From contig JAURYL010000011.1 of assembly GCA_030653935.1 (NCBI GenBank), positions 1 to 44,428 on the forward strand: 44,428 nt of DNA, read 5' to 3'. Each line of letters begins with the position of its first letter. Within the stretch, counting starts at the first letter, position 1. This DNA is from Pseudomonadota bacterium. Its GTDB lineage: Bacteria; Pseudomonadota; Gammaproteobacteria; Burkholderiales; Thiobacillaceae. Positions 24,552 to 35,170 of this stretch are shown here, piece after piece. The translations under genes were made by a program, and so were the position numbers. A model generated the notes under the pieces. That model had not been told where the DNA came from and ran no database searches. It was given only the letters and a program-made list of their open reading frames with translations.

Positions 24552-26726
24552 TTAAACGACATTGCCGCCGCGTTCGTCGCCCTTGCCTTTCAGACGCATG
24601 ATCCGCACGACTTCGTGCAGGGCGCGCAGGGCGCGGATGAGGCGGGCAAGGTGCAGGCGGTTCTGGACGCTGACGGTGAAATACAGACTGGTGTAGGTGC
24701 CGGCTTCTTCTTCCATGCGCACGTTGTCGATATCGGAGCCTTCGGAGGCGATCGCGGCGGCGACTTTGGCCAGCACACCGCGCTGGTTGGCGACGATGAT
24801 GCGGATGCCGACCTCGAACTGCTTGTCCTGTTGCACGTCCCAGGTGACGTCCACCCACTTGTCCGGATCTTCGCGGTAGTGCCGAACTTGAGGGCAGTCG
24901 TGGGTGTGGATGATCAGGCCCTGTTCTTTCTTGATCTGGCCGATGATCGGGTCGCCGGGGATGGGGCGGCAACATTTGCCCAGGCGTACCGCCACGCCCT
25001 CGGTGCCGCTGATGGGCATGGGCCCGGTGGCGCGGCCGGCTGGGGAGTCGGCATCCCTTGCCAGTAACTGCCGTGCCACCACGAAGGCGAGGCGCTTGCC
25101 CAGGCCGATGTCGGCCAGCGTGTCCTCGCGGTCGCGGCCGGTTTCCTTTTCGACCCGTTCCCATTGCGCGGCGCCCAGGCTGTCCGGGTCACTGCCCAAC
25201 GCGCGCGCGGCTTGGTCGAGCAGGCGCTGGCCGAGCTGGATGGATTCATGCCGGTGGGTGTTCTTCAGCGCGCTGCGGATGTGCGCGCGCGCCTTGCCGG
25301 TAATGGCGAAATGCGCCCAGGCCGGGTTGGGCCGGGCGGACTCCGAAGTCAGCACCTCGACCCGGTCGCCGTTCTTGAGCGGCGTCGATAACGGCATGAA
25401 TTCGCTGTTGATTTTCACGCCGACACAATGGTTGCCGACGTCACTGTGGACGTTGTAGGCGAAATCCACCGCCGTGGCGCCGCGCGGCAGGGCGACGATG
25501 CGGCCCTTGGGCGTGAACACGTAGACTTCATCCGGGAACAGGTCGACTTTGATATGTTCCAGGAATTCCACCGAATCGCGGCTGTCGGCCTGGATGTCGA
25601 GCAGGCTTTGCAGCCACTGATTGGTCTGGATCTGCAATTCCGAGACGGTGTCCTCCCCGGCCTTGTACAGCCAGTGCGAGGCGATGCCGGCCTCGGCGAT
25701 GCGATGCATCTCCTGGGTGCGGATCTGTACCTCGACCGGCGCGCCGAAAGGTCCGAACAGCGTGGTATGCAGGGATTGGTAGCCATTCGGTTTGGGGATG
25801 GCGATGTAGTCCTTGAACTTGCCCGGGATGGGCTTGTACAGCGCGTGCAGGGCACCGAGCGTCAGGTAGCAGGCGCGCGCGTCTTCGACGATGACGCGGA
25901 AACCGTAGATGTCGAATACCTCGGAGAAGGCGAGGTGCTTTTCCTGCATCTTGCGGTAGACGCTGTAGAGGTGCTTTTCGCGACCGAAGATCTGTGCCGG
26001 TATCTGGCAACCACCGAGCTTGGTCTCGATCGCCGCCTTGATTTTTTCAACGACCTCGCGGCGGTTGCCGCGCGCCGCCTTGACGGCTTTCTCGATGACC
26101 TTGTGGCGGGTCGGGTGCACGCGCTCGAACGCCAGGTCTTCCAGTTCCTGATAGAGGTGGTTGAGCCCGAGACGGTTGGCGATGGGCGCATAGATGTCCA
26201 GGGTTTCCTGGGCGATGCGGCCCTGTTTTTCCGGGCGCATCACGTCGAGCGTGCGCATGTTGTGCAGGCGGTCGGCCAGCTTGATCAGAATGACACGGAC
26301 ATCGCGCGCCATCGCCAGCAACATCTTGCGGAAGTTTTCCGCTTGTGCCTGGGCCTTGTCCTCGAATTGGATCTTGTCCAGCTTGGTGACGCCATCGACC
26401 AGGCCGGCCACCGGTTTGCCGAATTCCTGGGCGATTTCGCTGGAACTGATGCCGGTGTCCTCCACCACGTCATGCAGCAGCGCGGCGATCAGGGTTTGCC
26501 CGTCCAGTTGCCAGCCGGCGAGGATTTCCGCCACCGCCAGGGGGTGGGTGATGTAAGGCTTGCCATCCTTGCGGAACTGGCCCGCGTGCGCGCGTTCGGA
26601 GAACAGGTATGCGCGCTGGAACGCCGCGATGTCGGCTTCTTTCAGGTAGGCGAGAAAGGCCGGGGGCGCGGCGCCGCCGTCACCCGCGACGGGGGGGGGC
26701 TGCTCCGTTTTTTCCGCCACGTTCAT
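24552..26726 (-). CDS. spoT: bifunctional (p)ppGpp synthetase/hydrolase SpoT
   Basis: The 724-residue protein has an HD hydrolase domain (ITHPLAVAEILAGW, metal-binding His85-Asp86 in LLHDVVEDTG, LADRLHNMRTL), a nucleotidyltransferase domain (YGFRVIVED, GKFKDYIAIPKPNGYQSLHT), a TGS domain (VYVFTPKGRIVALPRGATAV) and a C-terminal ACT domain. The synthetase motif KFKD resembles the R/KxKD of SpoT rather than the ExDD of RelA, and the HD residues are present, so it should both make and break (p)ppGpp. It follows rpoZ by 17 bases, as usual. Confidence 0.96.
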   Translation of the reverse strand: MNVAEKTEQPPPVAGDGGAAPPAFLAYLKEADIAAFQRAYLFSERAHAGQFRKDGKPYITHPLAVAEILAGWQLDGQTLIAALLHDVVEDTGISSSEIAQEFGKPVAGLVDGVTKLDKIQFEDKAQAQAENFRKMLLAMARDVRVILIKLADRLHNMRTLDVMRPEKQGRIAQETLDIYAPIANRLGLNHLYQELEDLAFERVHPTRHKVIEKAVKAARGNRREVVEKIKAAIETKLGGCQIPAQIFGREKHLYSVYRKMQEKHLAFSEVFDIYGFRVIVEDARACYLTLGALHALYKPIPGKFKDYIAIPKPNGYQSLHTTLFGPFGAPVEVQIRTQEMHRIAEAGIASHWLYKAGEDTVSELQIQTNQWLQSLLDIQADSRDSVEFLEHIKVDLFPDEVYVFTPKGRIVALPRGATAVDFAYNVHSDVGNHCVGVKINSEFMPLSTPLKNGDRVEVLTSESARPNPAWAHFAITGKARAHIRSALKNTHRHESIQLGQRLLDQAARALGSDPDSLGAAQWERVEKETGRDREDTLADIGLGKRLAFVVARQLLARDADSPAGRATGPMPISGTEGVAVRLGKCCRPIPGDPIIGQIKKEQGLIIHTHDCPQVRHYREDPDKWVDVTWDVQQDKQFEVGIRIIVANQRGVLAKVAAAIASEGSDIDNVRMEEEAGTYTSLYFTVSVQNRLHLARLIRALRALHEVVRIMRLKGKGDERGGNVV

Positions 26727-26743
26727 CGGCCTCCACCAGTCGC

Positions 26744-26950
26744 TCAGGGATGCGACTTCTTCAGCACTTCCACACCAGTCAGGCCAGCGGCGATTTCGCG
26801 CAGGGCGAGGACGGCGGGCTTGTCGTTGTCAGCTTCCACGCGGGGCGAAGAGCCGGTGGAAATCTGGCGCGCGCGGTAAGCAGCGGTCAGGGTCATTTCG
26901 AAACGGTTGGGGATGTATTTGATGCAGTCGTCGACGGTAACGCGAGCCAT
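26744..26950 (-). CDS. rpoZ: DNA-directed RNA polymerase omega subunit
   Basis: The 68-residue protein ([56 protein letters not shown]) is the omega subunit that helps fold beta-prime and completes ppGpp site 1. It heads the rpoZ-spoT-ridA-recG series. In most proteobacteria gmk precedes rpoZ; here fur does, on the same strand, 54 bases upstream. Confidence 0.96.
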   Translation of the reverse strand: MARVTVDDCIKYIPNRFEMTLTAAYRARQISTGSSPRVEADNDKPAVLALREIAAGLTGVEVLKKSHP

Positions 26951-27004
26951 GGTGTTTCCTTGATGAAACGATGAGAGACGGGGGGATTCTAGCGGAATGC
27001 GGCG

Positions 27005-27445
27005 TCAGCCCTCGCGCGGCTTGCCGCGGTGTGGACAGGCTTCCTTGACGCATTCGACATACAGATGCAGCGCGTGTTCGGTCAGTTTGAATCCACGTTC
27101 TGCGGCGATGGCGCGCTGGCGCGCCTCGATCTCGGGGTCGTAGAACTCTTCGACGCGACCGCACTGCATGCACAGCAGATGGTCGTGATGGCCGCCTTGA
27201 TTGAGTTCGTAGACCGCCTTGTCGTTGTCGAAGTGGTGGCGGATCAGGATGCCGGCCTGCTCGAACTGGGTCAGTACCCGATACACCGTGGCCAGGCCGA
27301 CGTCGATCTGCTCGCCCAACAGCAGGCGATAGACATCGTCGGCGGTGAGATGGCGCAGATGGGTCGACTCGAACAGGCCGAGGATTTTGAGACGCGGGCC
27401 GGTGACCTTGAGGCCGCTGTGTTTGAGTTGCTCGGTGCTAGCCAT
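27005..27445 (-). CDS. fur: ferric uptake regulator Fur
   Basis: The 146-residue protein has the winged helix (LKHSGLKVTGPRLKILGLFE, RHLTADDVYRLLL, VGLATVYRVLTQFEQAGIL) and the metal-binding dimerisation half (GGHHDHLLCMQCGRVEEF, ECVKEACPHRG with a second Cys pair). With iron it represses iron uptake genes. The ATG at 27445 gives the family N-terminus (MASTEQLKHSGLKVT); the frame is open upstream through the bamE leader but is not coding. It diverges from bamE, the usual order in betaproteobacteria. Confidence 0.95.
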   Translation of the reverse strand: MASTEQLKHSGLKVTGPRLKILGLFESTHLRHLTADDVYRLLLGEQIDVGLATVYRVLTQFEQAGILIRHHFDNDKAVYELNQGGHHDHLLCMQCGRVEEFYDPEIEARQRAIAAERGFKLTEHALHLYVECVKEACPHRGKPREG

Positions 27446-27478
27446 CGCGTATGACGTGGGATGTCGTGAAAAGAGGTT

Positions 27479-27497
27479 GCGCGCTATGATAGCGCGC
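27479..27497. promoter_or_regulatory. palindrome over a -10 element between fur and bamE
   Basis: GCGCGCTA-TGA-TAGCGCGC has perfect 8-base arms and contains TATGAT, a good -10 hexamer for bamE, about 47 bases before its start. It lies 34 bases upstream of fur on the other strand, so it may contribute to control of both. Confidence 0.5.
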
Positions 27498-27536
27498 CTT
27501 TTCTTCCTTCCCTCGCGAAACCCGCGCCGAGCCAAT

Positions 27537-28732
<1,196 letters not shown>

Positions 28733-28776
28733 CAGCCCACCGGGCTTTGATAAACAAAAAAAACTAGGATGGTTGG

Positions 28777-29184
28777 ATGCGGCTGTATGGCTGGTTCTTC
28801 CTGATATTCATCTCGCCGCAAGCCGTGGCCGTGGATGTGATCGTCAATCGCGCCGTGGCCGGCAACAGCCTGGCGGAGGCGAGCGCCCGCGCCTTTTTCG
28901 GAATGCGTCTGAGCAAGTGGCCGGATGGCAGGCCGGTACAGGTCTTCGTGTTGCCGGACGCGCATCCGGCGCATGTTGCGCTGTGCAAGGAACAGCTTAA
29001 TCTATACCCTTATCAGCTGCGTCAATCATGGGATCGCCTGGTGTACTCGGGCATGGCGCAGGCGCCTGTTGAGGTGGCCACGGAAGAAGAAATGATTAGC
29101 CGGGTGGCGACGACCCCTGGTGCCCTGGGATATGTCAGGAAGGTGAGAGCAAATGATCCAGTCAAAATCCTCTATGTCGATTAG
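28777..29184 (+). CDS. PstS-like periplasmic substrate-binding-type protein
   Basis: The 135-residue protein has a signal peptide (MRLYGWFFLIFISPQAVAV) and one lobe of a PstS-type phosphate-binding fold: AFFGMRLSKWPDGRPVQVFVLPD, then a helix with RQSWDRLVYSGMAQAP and the PGALGYVRKV end. It is much shorter than PstS (about 340 residues) and has no ABC transporter partner; such stand-alone half-size forms are seen beside signalling genes. AGGA lies before the ATG. It is the first of three genes; the next begins inside its 3' end. The function is inferred to be ligand or anion sensing. Confidence 0.78.
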   Translation: MRLYGWFFLIFISPQAVAVDVIVNRAVAGNSLAEASARAFFGMRLSKWPDGRPVQVFVLPDAHPAHVALCKEQLNLYPYQLRQSWDRLVYSGMAQAPVEVATEEEMISRVATTPGALGYVRKVRANDPVKILYVD

Positions 29185-30349
29185 AACCGCAATGCTGCTT
29201 GTGGCGGCGCTGTCGGCTGCTCCGGTCGGGGCGGTCGAGCTGGGGCGGGGGGTGCAGGCGCACGGGTTTTTCAGCCAGTCACTGGTGTATACCAGCGACA
29301 ACAATGTCGGTGGCAAGAGTGATGATGGCCTGGCGACGGACATGCGCGAGCTTGGCGCCAATCTTTCCTGGCGTCCTAATGCCGACTGGCTGCTATCTGG
29401 TCAAGTGCTGGCGCGCTGGGCGGGTGCATCGGATGATGGCGACCCGCGCCTGGATTACGGTTTCGTCGACCGCAGCCTGCTGAGTGATGGGGACACTTCG
29501 CTGGGCTTGCGCTTGGGCAAGATCAAGAATCCCTATGGCTTCTACAACACCACCCGCGACGTGGCGCATACCCGGCCGGGCATCATCATGCCGCAGTCGG
29601 TCTACATGGATCGGGTGCGAAATTTCTATCTGGCCGCGCCGGGCATCGCCGTTTATGGCAATCATGTGACGAAGCGCAGTGATATCAGTTGGAGCCTGGG
29701 TGTCATCAGGCCGGATGGCGACGACCCCGAACTTGAAAGCCTGTTTCTCACCCAACAGGATCCCGGGCGCTTCAAGGGCAAGAACTCATGGTTGGGCCAG
29801 GTGTTGACCGAACTGGATGGTAGCCGCTGGCGTCTCGGTCTGACCCTCGGCGAGGTCAATATGCAATTTCGCCCGGGAGCGGGTTCGGCGTTCGGTGCCG
29901 GCAGCAGTCGTCTGCTGCCGTTGGTGCTGTCGTTGGAAAGAAACACGGAAAAACTCAGCCTCACCGCCGAGTATTCGGAGGTCAGAAACAGTGGCTCTGG
30001 ATATGGCATACCCGGCCTCGACGACACCAACACCCTGCTGGCCTGGTATGTTCAGGGCACTTACAGGCCCGCCGAGCATTGGCGTGTCTACCTGCGCCGC
30101 GGCGAGATCTACGTCGACAAGTCTGATCGTGAAGGCGTACGTCAGACCGTAGTGCCGCCCTACGCCATGTTCGCCAAGAACTGGACGCTTGGGGTTCGTC
30201 GTGACATCAATGAATGGGCCTTATCCGCGGAATGGCATCGTGTCGACGGTACCTTGTGGGTGTCGCCGCTGGATACGCCATTCAGGCCAGTGAACCAGCA
30301 GAAGGCGGATTGGGACATGCTTCTACTCCAGGCCGCCTGGTATTTCTGA
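29153..30349 (+). CDS. outer-membrane beta-barrel (porin-like) protein
   Basis: The 398-residue protein has a signal peptide (TAMLLVAALSAAPVGA) and then alternating beta-strand sequence ending in an aromatic C-terminal Phe (LLLQAAWYF), the mark of outer-membrane barrels. Segments such as GKIKNPYGFYNTTRDVAHTRPG and LGLRLGKIKNP resemble porin and phosphate-selective (OprO/P-like) barrels. It overlaps the preceding gene by 32 bases from ATG 29153, which has AAGGTGAG upstream; ATG 29174 is an alternative. The GGDEF/EAL gene starts 2 bases after its stop, so all three are one transcript. No specific substrate can be claimed. Confidence 0.82.
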   Translation: MIQSKSSMSIRTAMLLVAALSAAPVGAVELGRGVQAHGFFSQSLVYTSDNNVGGKSDDGLATDMRELGANLSWRPNADWLLSGQVLARWAGASDDGDPRLDYGFVDRSLLSDGDTSLGLRLGKIKNPYGFYNTTRDVAHTRPGIIMPQSVYMDRVRNFYLAAPGIAVYGNHVTKRSDISWSLGVIRPDGDDPELESLFLTQQDPGRFKGKNSWLGQVLTELDGSRWRLGLTLGEVNMQFRPGAGSAFGAGSSRLLPLVLSLERNTEKLSLTAEYSEVRNSGSGYGIPGLDDTNTLLAWYVQGTYRPAEHWRVYLRRGEIYVDKSDREGVRQTVVPPYAMFAKNWTLGVRRDINEWALSAEWHRVDGTLWVSPLDTPFRPVNQQKADWDMLLLQAAWYF

Positions 30350-30350
30350 C

Positions 30351-33155
30351 ATGCGCCAGGACCGCCGGATCGGCAACGGAACGGTGCCCGCGTTGCCTAT
30401 TTTTCTAGGCATCCGAGGCCAGATCATTCTTTTCGCCGGCCTGACGTTGGTTCTGACGGCCGCCGTCTTTACCTGGTTGCAGTTGCGCCATTTCGATCAA
30501 TTGCGGGATCAGGCCTGGGTACAGCAACGCCAGCAGAGTCACGATCTGGCCGCGCGTCTGTTCGTGCATCAATCCGGCCGCCTGCAAGCGCTCGCCACCC
30601 TCGTGGCCGACTTGCCCGGGGTGCGCGCCGCCTTGCGCACCGGGGATTCCGAGAAGCTGCAAGCGGTATTCATGCCGTTCTGGTCGGAGCTCAACCTGAC
30701 CCATGGTCTTGACCGCGTGGCCTTCATCGCGCCGAATGGCCGCAGTCTGGGCGATTGGGGGATGTCCACGAGTGTGACCGCCGTGAGCGGCATGGCGCGG
30801 GAGGCCAGTCGTCGTGAATTGCCTTCCTATGGACTTGATTGCACCGTGACCTGTTTTTATACGGCCGCCATTCCCCTGGTGGAACGGGGTCAGGCGATCG
30901 GCGCGGTGGTGCTGGCCATGGGCCTGCAGGATCTGATCATGGATTTTCGTACTCTGTCCGGGATGGAGGTCGCCTTGCTCGGCAGCCTCGCGGAGGGGGA
31001 GATCGCGCCACCGACGACGCTTGGCGGGCGGCTGTTATCCGTCAGCGGCGGCGCAAAATATGAAGAATTGCTGCGCGCCTTTCGTCCGCAAGATGGCCTG
31101 GAAAGTGGTTTCGAATTGGAGCACGGTGGCCGCCTCTATCAGTTGTTCATGTTCAACGCGCCCGTCACCGGGGGGGGTAAGGTTCGTTTCCTGGTCATGC
31201 GGGACAGCACCGCGAGCGCCCAGCAAATGCGCGAGGCGGCCTGGAATAGCCTGTTGCTGGGCGGCGTGGTCCTGCTGGCGGCGTTGTTGACCTTGTACCT
31301 CTTGTTGCGTCCGAGCATGAATCGCATCAAGCAGGCTGTGCGCGCCTTGCCTTTATTGGGTGACGGCTTGTTCGCGGAAGCGCGTGGGGCATTTCATGGG
31401 CGCGCGCGCCGCTGGTTTCGTGACGAGGTGGATGACCTGGGGCGGTTGACCTATGCCCTCGCCAATACCCTGGAGCGCTTGCAGGCGCAGTCCCGGCATC
31501 ACGCCGCCTCGCTCCAGGCGCAGGCGGCCCAGATCGAGCATGAGCGCGACTTCATCGCCGGTTTGCTCGACACCGCGCCGGTGCTGATCCTGACTCATGC
31601 CGCGAATGGACGGATACGCCTGGCCAATGCTCACGCCATTCGCGCCACCGGCCTGCCCGCCAGCGTGGTGACCGGAGCGGAGTTCCCGGGGCTGTTCCTG
31701 AAGCCGGCGCAGCGCGTGATTTATCAGGATGGTCTGGCGCGGCTCAAGGTCGGCATGCCACTGCAGGGCGAAGGAACGCTGCTGCGCGCCGATGGCGGTG
31801 AACGTGAGATTGTCTGGTTCCATTCCCGGCTCGACGAAATAGAGGGGGATTGTCTCTCGGTGGGCCTGGATGTCACCGATCACAAGCGGATGGAACAACG
31901 CCTTTCCCTGCTGGCTGATCATGACGTGGTCACCGGCCTGCTCAACCGGCGCGCTTTCCAGCGCGAACTGGATGGCCGACTCCACCAGGGAGAACGCGGC
32001 ATCCTGCTGGTCTGCGACATCGACGATTTCAAGGCGGTCAACGAGGCGGGAGGACAGGAGGCCGGCGATGTCGTGCTGTTCCAGTTTGCCCAGGTCTTGC
32101 AGGGGCTCTCTCCGGTGCCGCCGCTGGTCGCGCGTCTGGGCGGCGATGATTTCGCCTGCGCGTTTCCAGGTTTGTCTTCGGCCGAAGCCATCGTTCTGGC
32201 GCGGGGCGTCAATCGCGGCCTGCTCCACATGCATCAGGAGTCGGATACGCCCAAACGCCGCCGTCTCTCGGTCAGCGTTGGGCTGGTTGCCTATCCCACG
32301 CAGGGGGGCAGCGCCGACGCACTCCTCGGCAATGCCGAGATCGCGCTGTCTCAGGCGCGCGCCAAGGGCCACGGCTCCTGGCACCTCTACAGTGTGGACG
32401 ACCTCTACAAGGAGTTGGTCAGCCGACGCGCGCACTGGCGTGGCGAGGTTGAACAGGCGTTGGAGGAAAATCGCTTCGTGATGCATTTCCAACCCATCCT
32501 GCACATCGAGTCCGGTTCGATCAGTCACTACGAAGCCCTGCTGCGGCTGTGTGATCGCGATGGTGGCCTGGTACCGCCCGGCCTGTTCATCGACGTCGCG
32601 GAAAGCACCGGCCTGATTCGCCGTATTGACCGCTGGGTGATCGAGGCCGTGGTGAAGTTTGTCGCCGGCCAGGCGTCGGGACTGAAAGTGGCGCTCAACC
32701 TGTCCAGCCGCAGCTTTGATGACGATTCCGCCTTCGAGTTGCTGCAAAGCATGCTGGAACAGCATCAGGTTCCCGGCGAGCGGCTGCTGCTGGAAATCAC
32801 GGAAACCGCCGCGCTGGCCAACTTCAAGAGCGCGACCCGCGTCATGGGTAATTTCCGCGGCCTTGGTTGCGCCTTCGGGCTGGATGATTTCGGCGTGGGC
32901 TACAGCTCCTTCCAGTACCTCAAGGAGCTGCCGGTGGATTTTGTGAAAATCGACGGTTCCTTCATCAAGGGGCTCACCAGCAATCCGGACGACGTGGTGT
33001 TCGTGAAAGCGCTGACCGACGCGGTGCGCGGCTACGGCAAGACCACTATTGCCGAATTCGTCGAGGATGAGGCTACCCTGGCCATCCTGCGCGAGATCGG
33101 CGTCGACTACGCCCAGGGCTATCTGATCGGAAGGCCGTCACCGGAGCTGCTGTAG
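30351..33155 (+). CDS. membrane GGDEF/EAL protein with periplasmic sensor and PAS domain
   Basis: The 934-residue protein has helix 1 at about 24-43, a periplasmic sensor to about 296 with a CxxxC pair (DCTVTCF, C164/C168), helix 2 at about 300-320, a juxtamembrane coiled coil to about 400, a PAS-like domain (400-510), then GGDEF (515-685) and EAL (695-934). The GGDEF site is GGDDF with NEAGGQEAGD where NDxxGHxxGD is usual, and no RxxD I-site precedes it, so it is probably inactive or weak. The EAL residues look complete (EALLR, ALNLS, EITET, LDDFG, VKIDG, AEFVE, AQGY), so it probably hydrolyses c-di-GMP in response to a periplasmic signal. Confidence 0.92.
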   Translation: MRQDRRIGNGTVPALPIFLGIRGQIILFAGLTLVLTAAVFTWLQLRHFDQLRDQAWVQQRQQSHDLAARLFVHQSGRLQALATLVADLPGVRAALRTGDSEKLQAVFMPFWSELNLTHGLDRVAFIAPNGRSLGDWGMSTSVTAVSGMAREASRRELPSYGLDCTVTCFYTAAIPLVERGQAIGAVVLAMGLQDLIMDFRTLSGMEVALLGSLAEGEIAPPTTLGGRLLSVSGGAKYEELLRAFRPQDGLESGFELEHGGRLYQLFMFNAPVTGGGKVRFLVMRDSTASAQQMREAAWNSLLLGGVVLLAALLTLYLLLRPSMNRIKQAVRALPLLGDGLFAEARGAFHGRARRWFRDEVDDLGRLTYALANTLERLQAQSRHHAASLQAQAAQIEHERDFIAGLLDTAPVLILTHAANGRIRLANAHAIRATGLPASVVTGAEFPGLFLKPAQRVIYQDGLARLKVGMPLQGEGTLLRADGGEREIVWFHSRLDEIEGDCLSVGLDVTDHKRMEQRLSLLADHDVVTGLLNRRAFQRELDGRLHQGERGILLVCDIDDFKAVNEAGGQEAGDVVLFQFAQVLQGLSPVPPLVARLGGDDFACAFPGLSSAEAIVLARGVNRGLLHMHQESDTPKRRRLSVSVGLVAYPTQGGSADALLGNAEIALSQARAKGHGSWHLYSVDDLYKELVSRRAHWRGEVEQALEENRFVMHFQPILHIESGSISHYEALLRLCDRDGGLVPPGLFIDVAESTGLIRRIDRWVIEAVVKFVAGQASGLKVALNLSSRSFDDDSAFELLQSMLEQHQVPGERLLLEITETAALANFKSATRVMGNFRGLGCAFGLDDFGVGYSSFQYLKELPVDFVKIDGSFIKGLTSNPDDVVFVKALTDAVRGYGKTTIAEFVEDEATLAILREIGVDYAQGYLIGRPSPELL

Positions 33156-33157
33156 GA

Positions 33158-33218
33158 GCAAGGGGCAAGGAAATAATGAACCGGCACCACCTCTTGCCCC
33201 TTGAACCTTGCCCCTTGC
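33158..33218. repeat. palindrome between the EAL gene and htpG
   Basis: GCAAGGGGCAAGG (33158-33170) is exactly inverted as CCTTGCCCCTTGC (33206-33218); an extra CTTGCCCCTTG lies between. It follows the stop by three bases and may end the upstream transcript. It overlaps the heat-shock promoter below. Confidence 0.85.
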
Positions 33219-33227
33219 ACCTCATGT
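33200..33227 (+). promoter_or_regulatory. sigma32-type heat-shock promoter of htpG
   Basis: CTTGAA (33200-33205) and CCTCATGT (33220-33227) are spaced by 14 bases, matching the consensus CTTGAA-N(11-16)-CCCCATNT in all but one position. The start codon follows 34 bases later, so the frame open to 33208 is not the translation start. Confidence 0.7.
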
Positions 33228-33261
33228 ATCCACCCTGTTTTCAACAAGGGAAATACTCGCC

Positions 33262-35121
33262 ATGACCGAAACCGTTGCCAAGGAAACATTGGGATTCCAG
33301 GCCGAGGTGAAGCAACTGCTGCACCTCATGATTCACTCGCTCTACAGCCACAAGGAAATCTTCCTGCGCGAGCTGATCTCCAATGCCAGTGATGCCGCCG
33401 ACAAGCTCCGCTTCGAGGCGCTTTCCGATGCGGCCCTGTTCGAGAACGATCCTGAACTGAAGATCAAGGTCAGCGTCGACAAGGAAGGCAAGACCATCAC
33501 CATCCGCGACAACGGCATCGGCATGAATCGCCAGGAGGTGATCGAGCACATCGGCACCATCGCCAAGTCCGGCACCAAGGAATTCTTCGGCCAGCTCAGC
33601 GGCGACCAGAAGAAGGACGCCCAGCTCATCGGCCAGTTCGGCGTCGGTTTCTACTCCAGTTTCATCGTCGCCGAGCGGGTGACGCTGACCACCCGCCGCG
33701 CCGGCCTCACCCAGGAACACGGTGTCCGTTGGGAGTCCGAGGGCAGTGGTGATTACACCCTGGAAACCGTCGAGAAAGCCGACCGCGGTACCGAGATCGT
33801 GCTGCATCTGAAGGATGACGAAGCCGAGTTCCTCGACGACTGGCGGATCAAATCGGTGATCCGCGAGTACTCCGATCACATCGCCATCCCCGTCGAATTC
33901 ACCGACGAGAAGGGCGAAACCGAAGCCGTGAACCGCGCCAACGCCCTGTGGGCGCGCGCCAAGAGCGACATCACGGAAGACGAATACAAGGCTTTCTACA
34001 AGCATGTCGGCCACGATTACGAAGACCCGCTGGCCTGGACCCACGTCAAGGTGGAAGGCCGTCAGGACTACACCGCGCTGCTCTACCTGCCGGCGCACGC
34101 GCCCTTCGACCTGTGGGACCGCGACGTCAAGACCGGCGTCAAGCTCTATGTGAAGCGTGTGTTCATCATGGAAGATGCGCGCAAGTTGATGCCGGCCTAT
34201 CTGCGCTTCATTCGCGGCGTCATCGACGCAGCCGATCTGCCGCTCAACGTCTCGCGGGAAATCCTGCAAGAGACGCGCGACATGGAAATGATCCGCAACG
34301 GCTGCGTGCGCAAGACCCTGGACCTGCTCGACGATGTCGCCGAAAACCGCAAAGACGACTACGCGAAGGTCTGGGAACACTTCGGCAAGGTCTTGAAGGA
34401 AGGCGTCGGCGAAGACCAGGCCAACAAGGAGCGCATCGCCAAGCTGCTGCGTTTCCGTTCCACCCAGGTGGATGACGAAAGCGTCAGCCTGACCGACTAT
34501 CTTGGTCGCATGAAGGAAGGCCAGGACAAGATTTATTACCTCACCGCCGACACGTTGCCGGCAGCCAAGTCCAGCCCGCACCTGGAAGTGTTCCGCAAGA
34601 AAGGTGTGGAAGTGCTGTTGCTGACCGACCGTGTCGACGAGTGGGTGGTGTCCAACCTGTTCGAGTTCGATGGCAAGTCGCTGGTTTCCGTCGCCCGTGG
34701 TCAGGTTGATCTGGCCGCCATCGCCACGGAGGGCGAGGAGCCGGAAGCACCGGCCAAGACCGAGGAGGAAGCCGGCCCCTTCCTGGAACGTCTGAAGAAA
34801 GCCCTGGAAGGCCGCACCAAGGACGCCCGCGCCAGCCACCGCCTGGTCGATTCCCCCGCCTGCCTGGTGGCCGACGAGGGCGACATGAACGCCAACCTGA
34901 CCCGGATGCTGAAACAGATGGGCCAGGCCGTGCCGGAATCCCAGCCGATCCTGGAAGTGAACCTCGCTCATCCGCTGCTCAAGCGCATGGAGACCGAGGA
35001 GGGCGAGCGTTTCGACGAACTGGCCGGCCTGTTGCTGGACCAGGCCGTGCTGCTCGACGGCGGCCAGTTGACCGACCCGGCTGGGTTCGTGAAGCGGGTT
35101 AATGGGCTGCTGTTTGGTTGA
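33262..35121 (+). CDS. htpG: molecular chaperone HtpG (Hsp90)
   Basis: The 619-residue Hsp90 has the GHKL ATP site ([46 protein letters not shown]), the middle domain ([15 protein letters not shown]) and the dimerisation end. It folds clients with DnaK help. ATG 33262 ([20 protein letters not shown]) matches the family start. A sigma32-type promoter lies just upstream and a terminator just after. Confidence 0.97.
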   Translation: MTETVAKETLGFQAEVKQLLHLMIHSLYSHKEIFLRELISNASDAADKLRFEALSDAALFENDPELKIKVSVDKEGKTITIRDNGIGMNRQEVIEHIGTIAKSGTKEFFGQLSGDQKKDAQLIGQFGVGFYSSFIVAERVTLTTRRAGLTQEHGVRWESEGSGDYTLETVEKADRGTEIVLHLKDDEAEFLDDWRIKSVIREYSDHIAIPVEFTDEKGETEAVNRANALWARAKSDITEDEYKAFYKHVGHDYEDPLAWTHVKVEGRQDYTALLYLPAHAPFDLWDRDVKTGVKLYVKRVFIMEDARKLMPAYLRFIRGVIDAADLPLNVSREILQETRDMEMIRNGCVRKTLDLLDDVAENRKDDYAKVWEHFGKVLKEGVGEDQANKERIAKLLRFRSTQVDDESVSLTDYLGRMKEGQDKIYYLTADTLPAAKSSPHLEVFRKKGVEVLLLTDRVDEWVVSNLFEFDGKSLVSVARGQVDLAAIATEGEEPEAPAKTEEEAGPFLERLKKALEGRTKDARASHRLVDSPACLVADEGDMNANLTRMLKQMGQAVPESQPILEVNLAHPLLKRMETEEGERFDELAGLLLDQAVLLDGGQLTDPAGFVKRVNGLLFG

Positions 35122-35170
35122 GCCGCGTCAGGGGGGATAATGCCCCCCGTGTTTGCTCAAATCTTTCCAC

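Noticed and set aside
31353-32765. 470-codon open frame antisense to the GGDEF/EAL gene
   Set aside because: It is a shadow frame; the sense strand carries complete GGDEF and EAL motifs.
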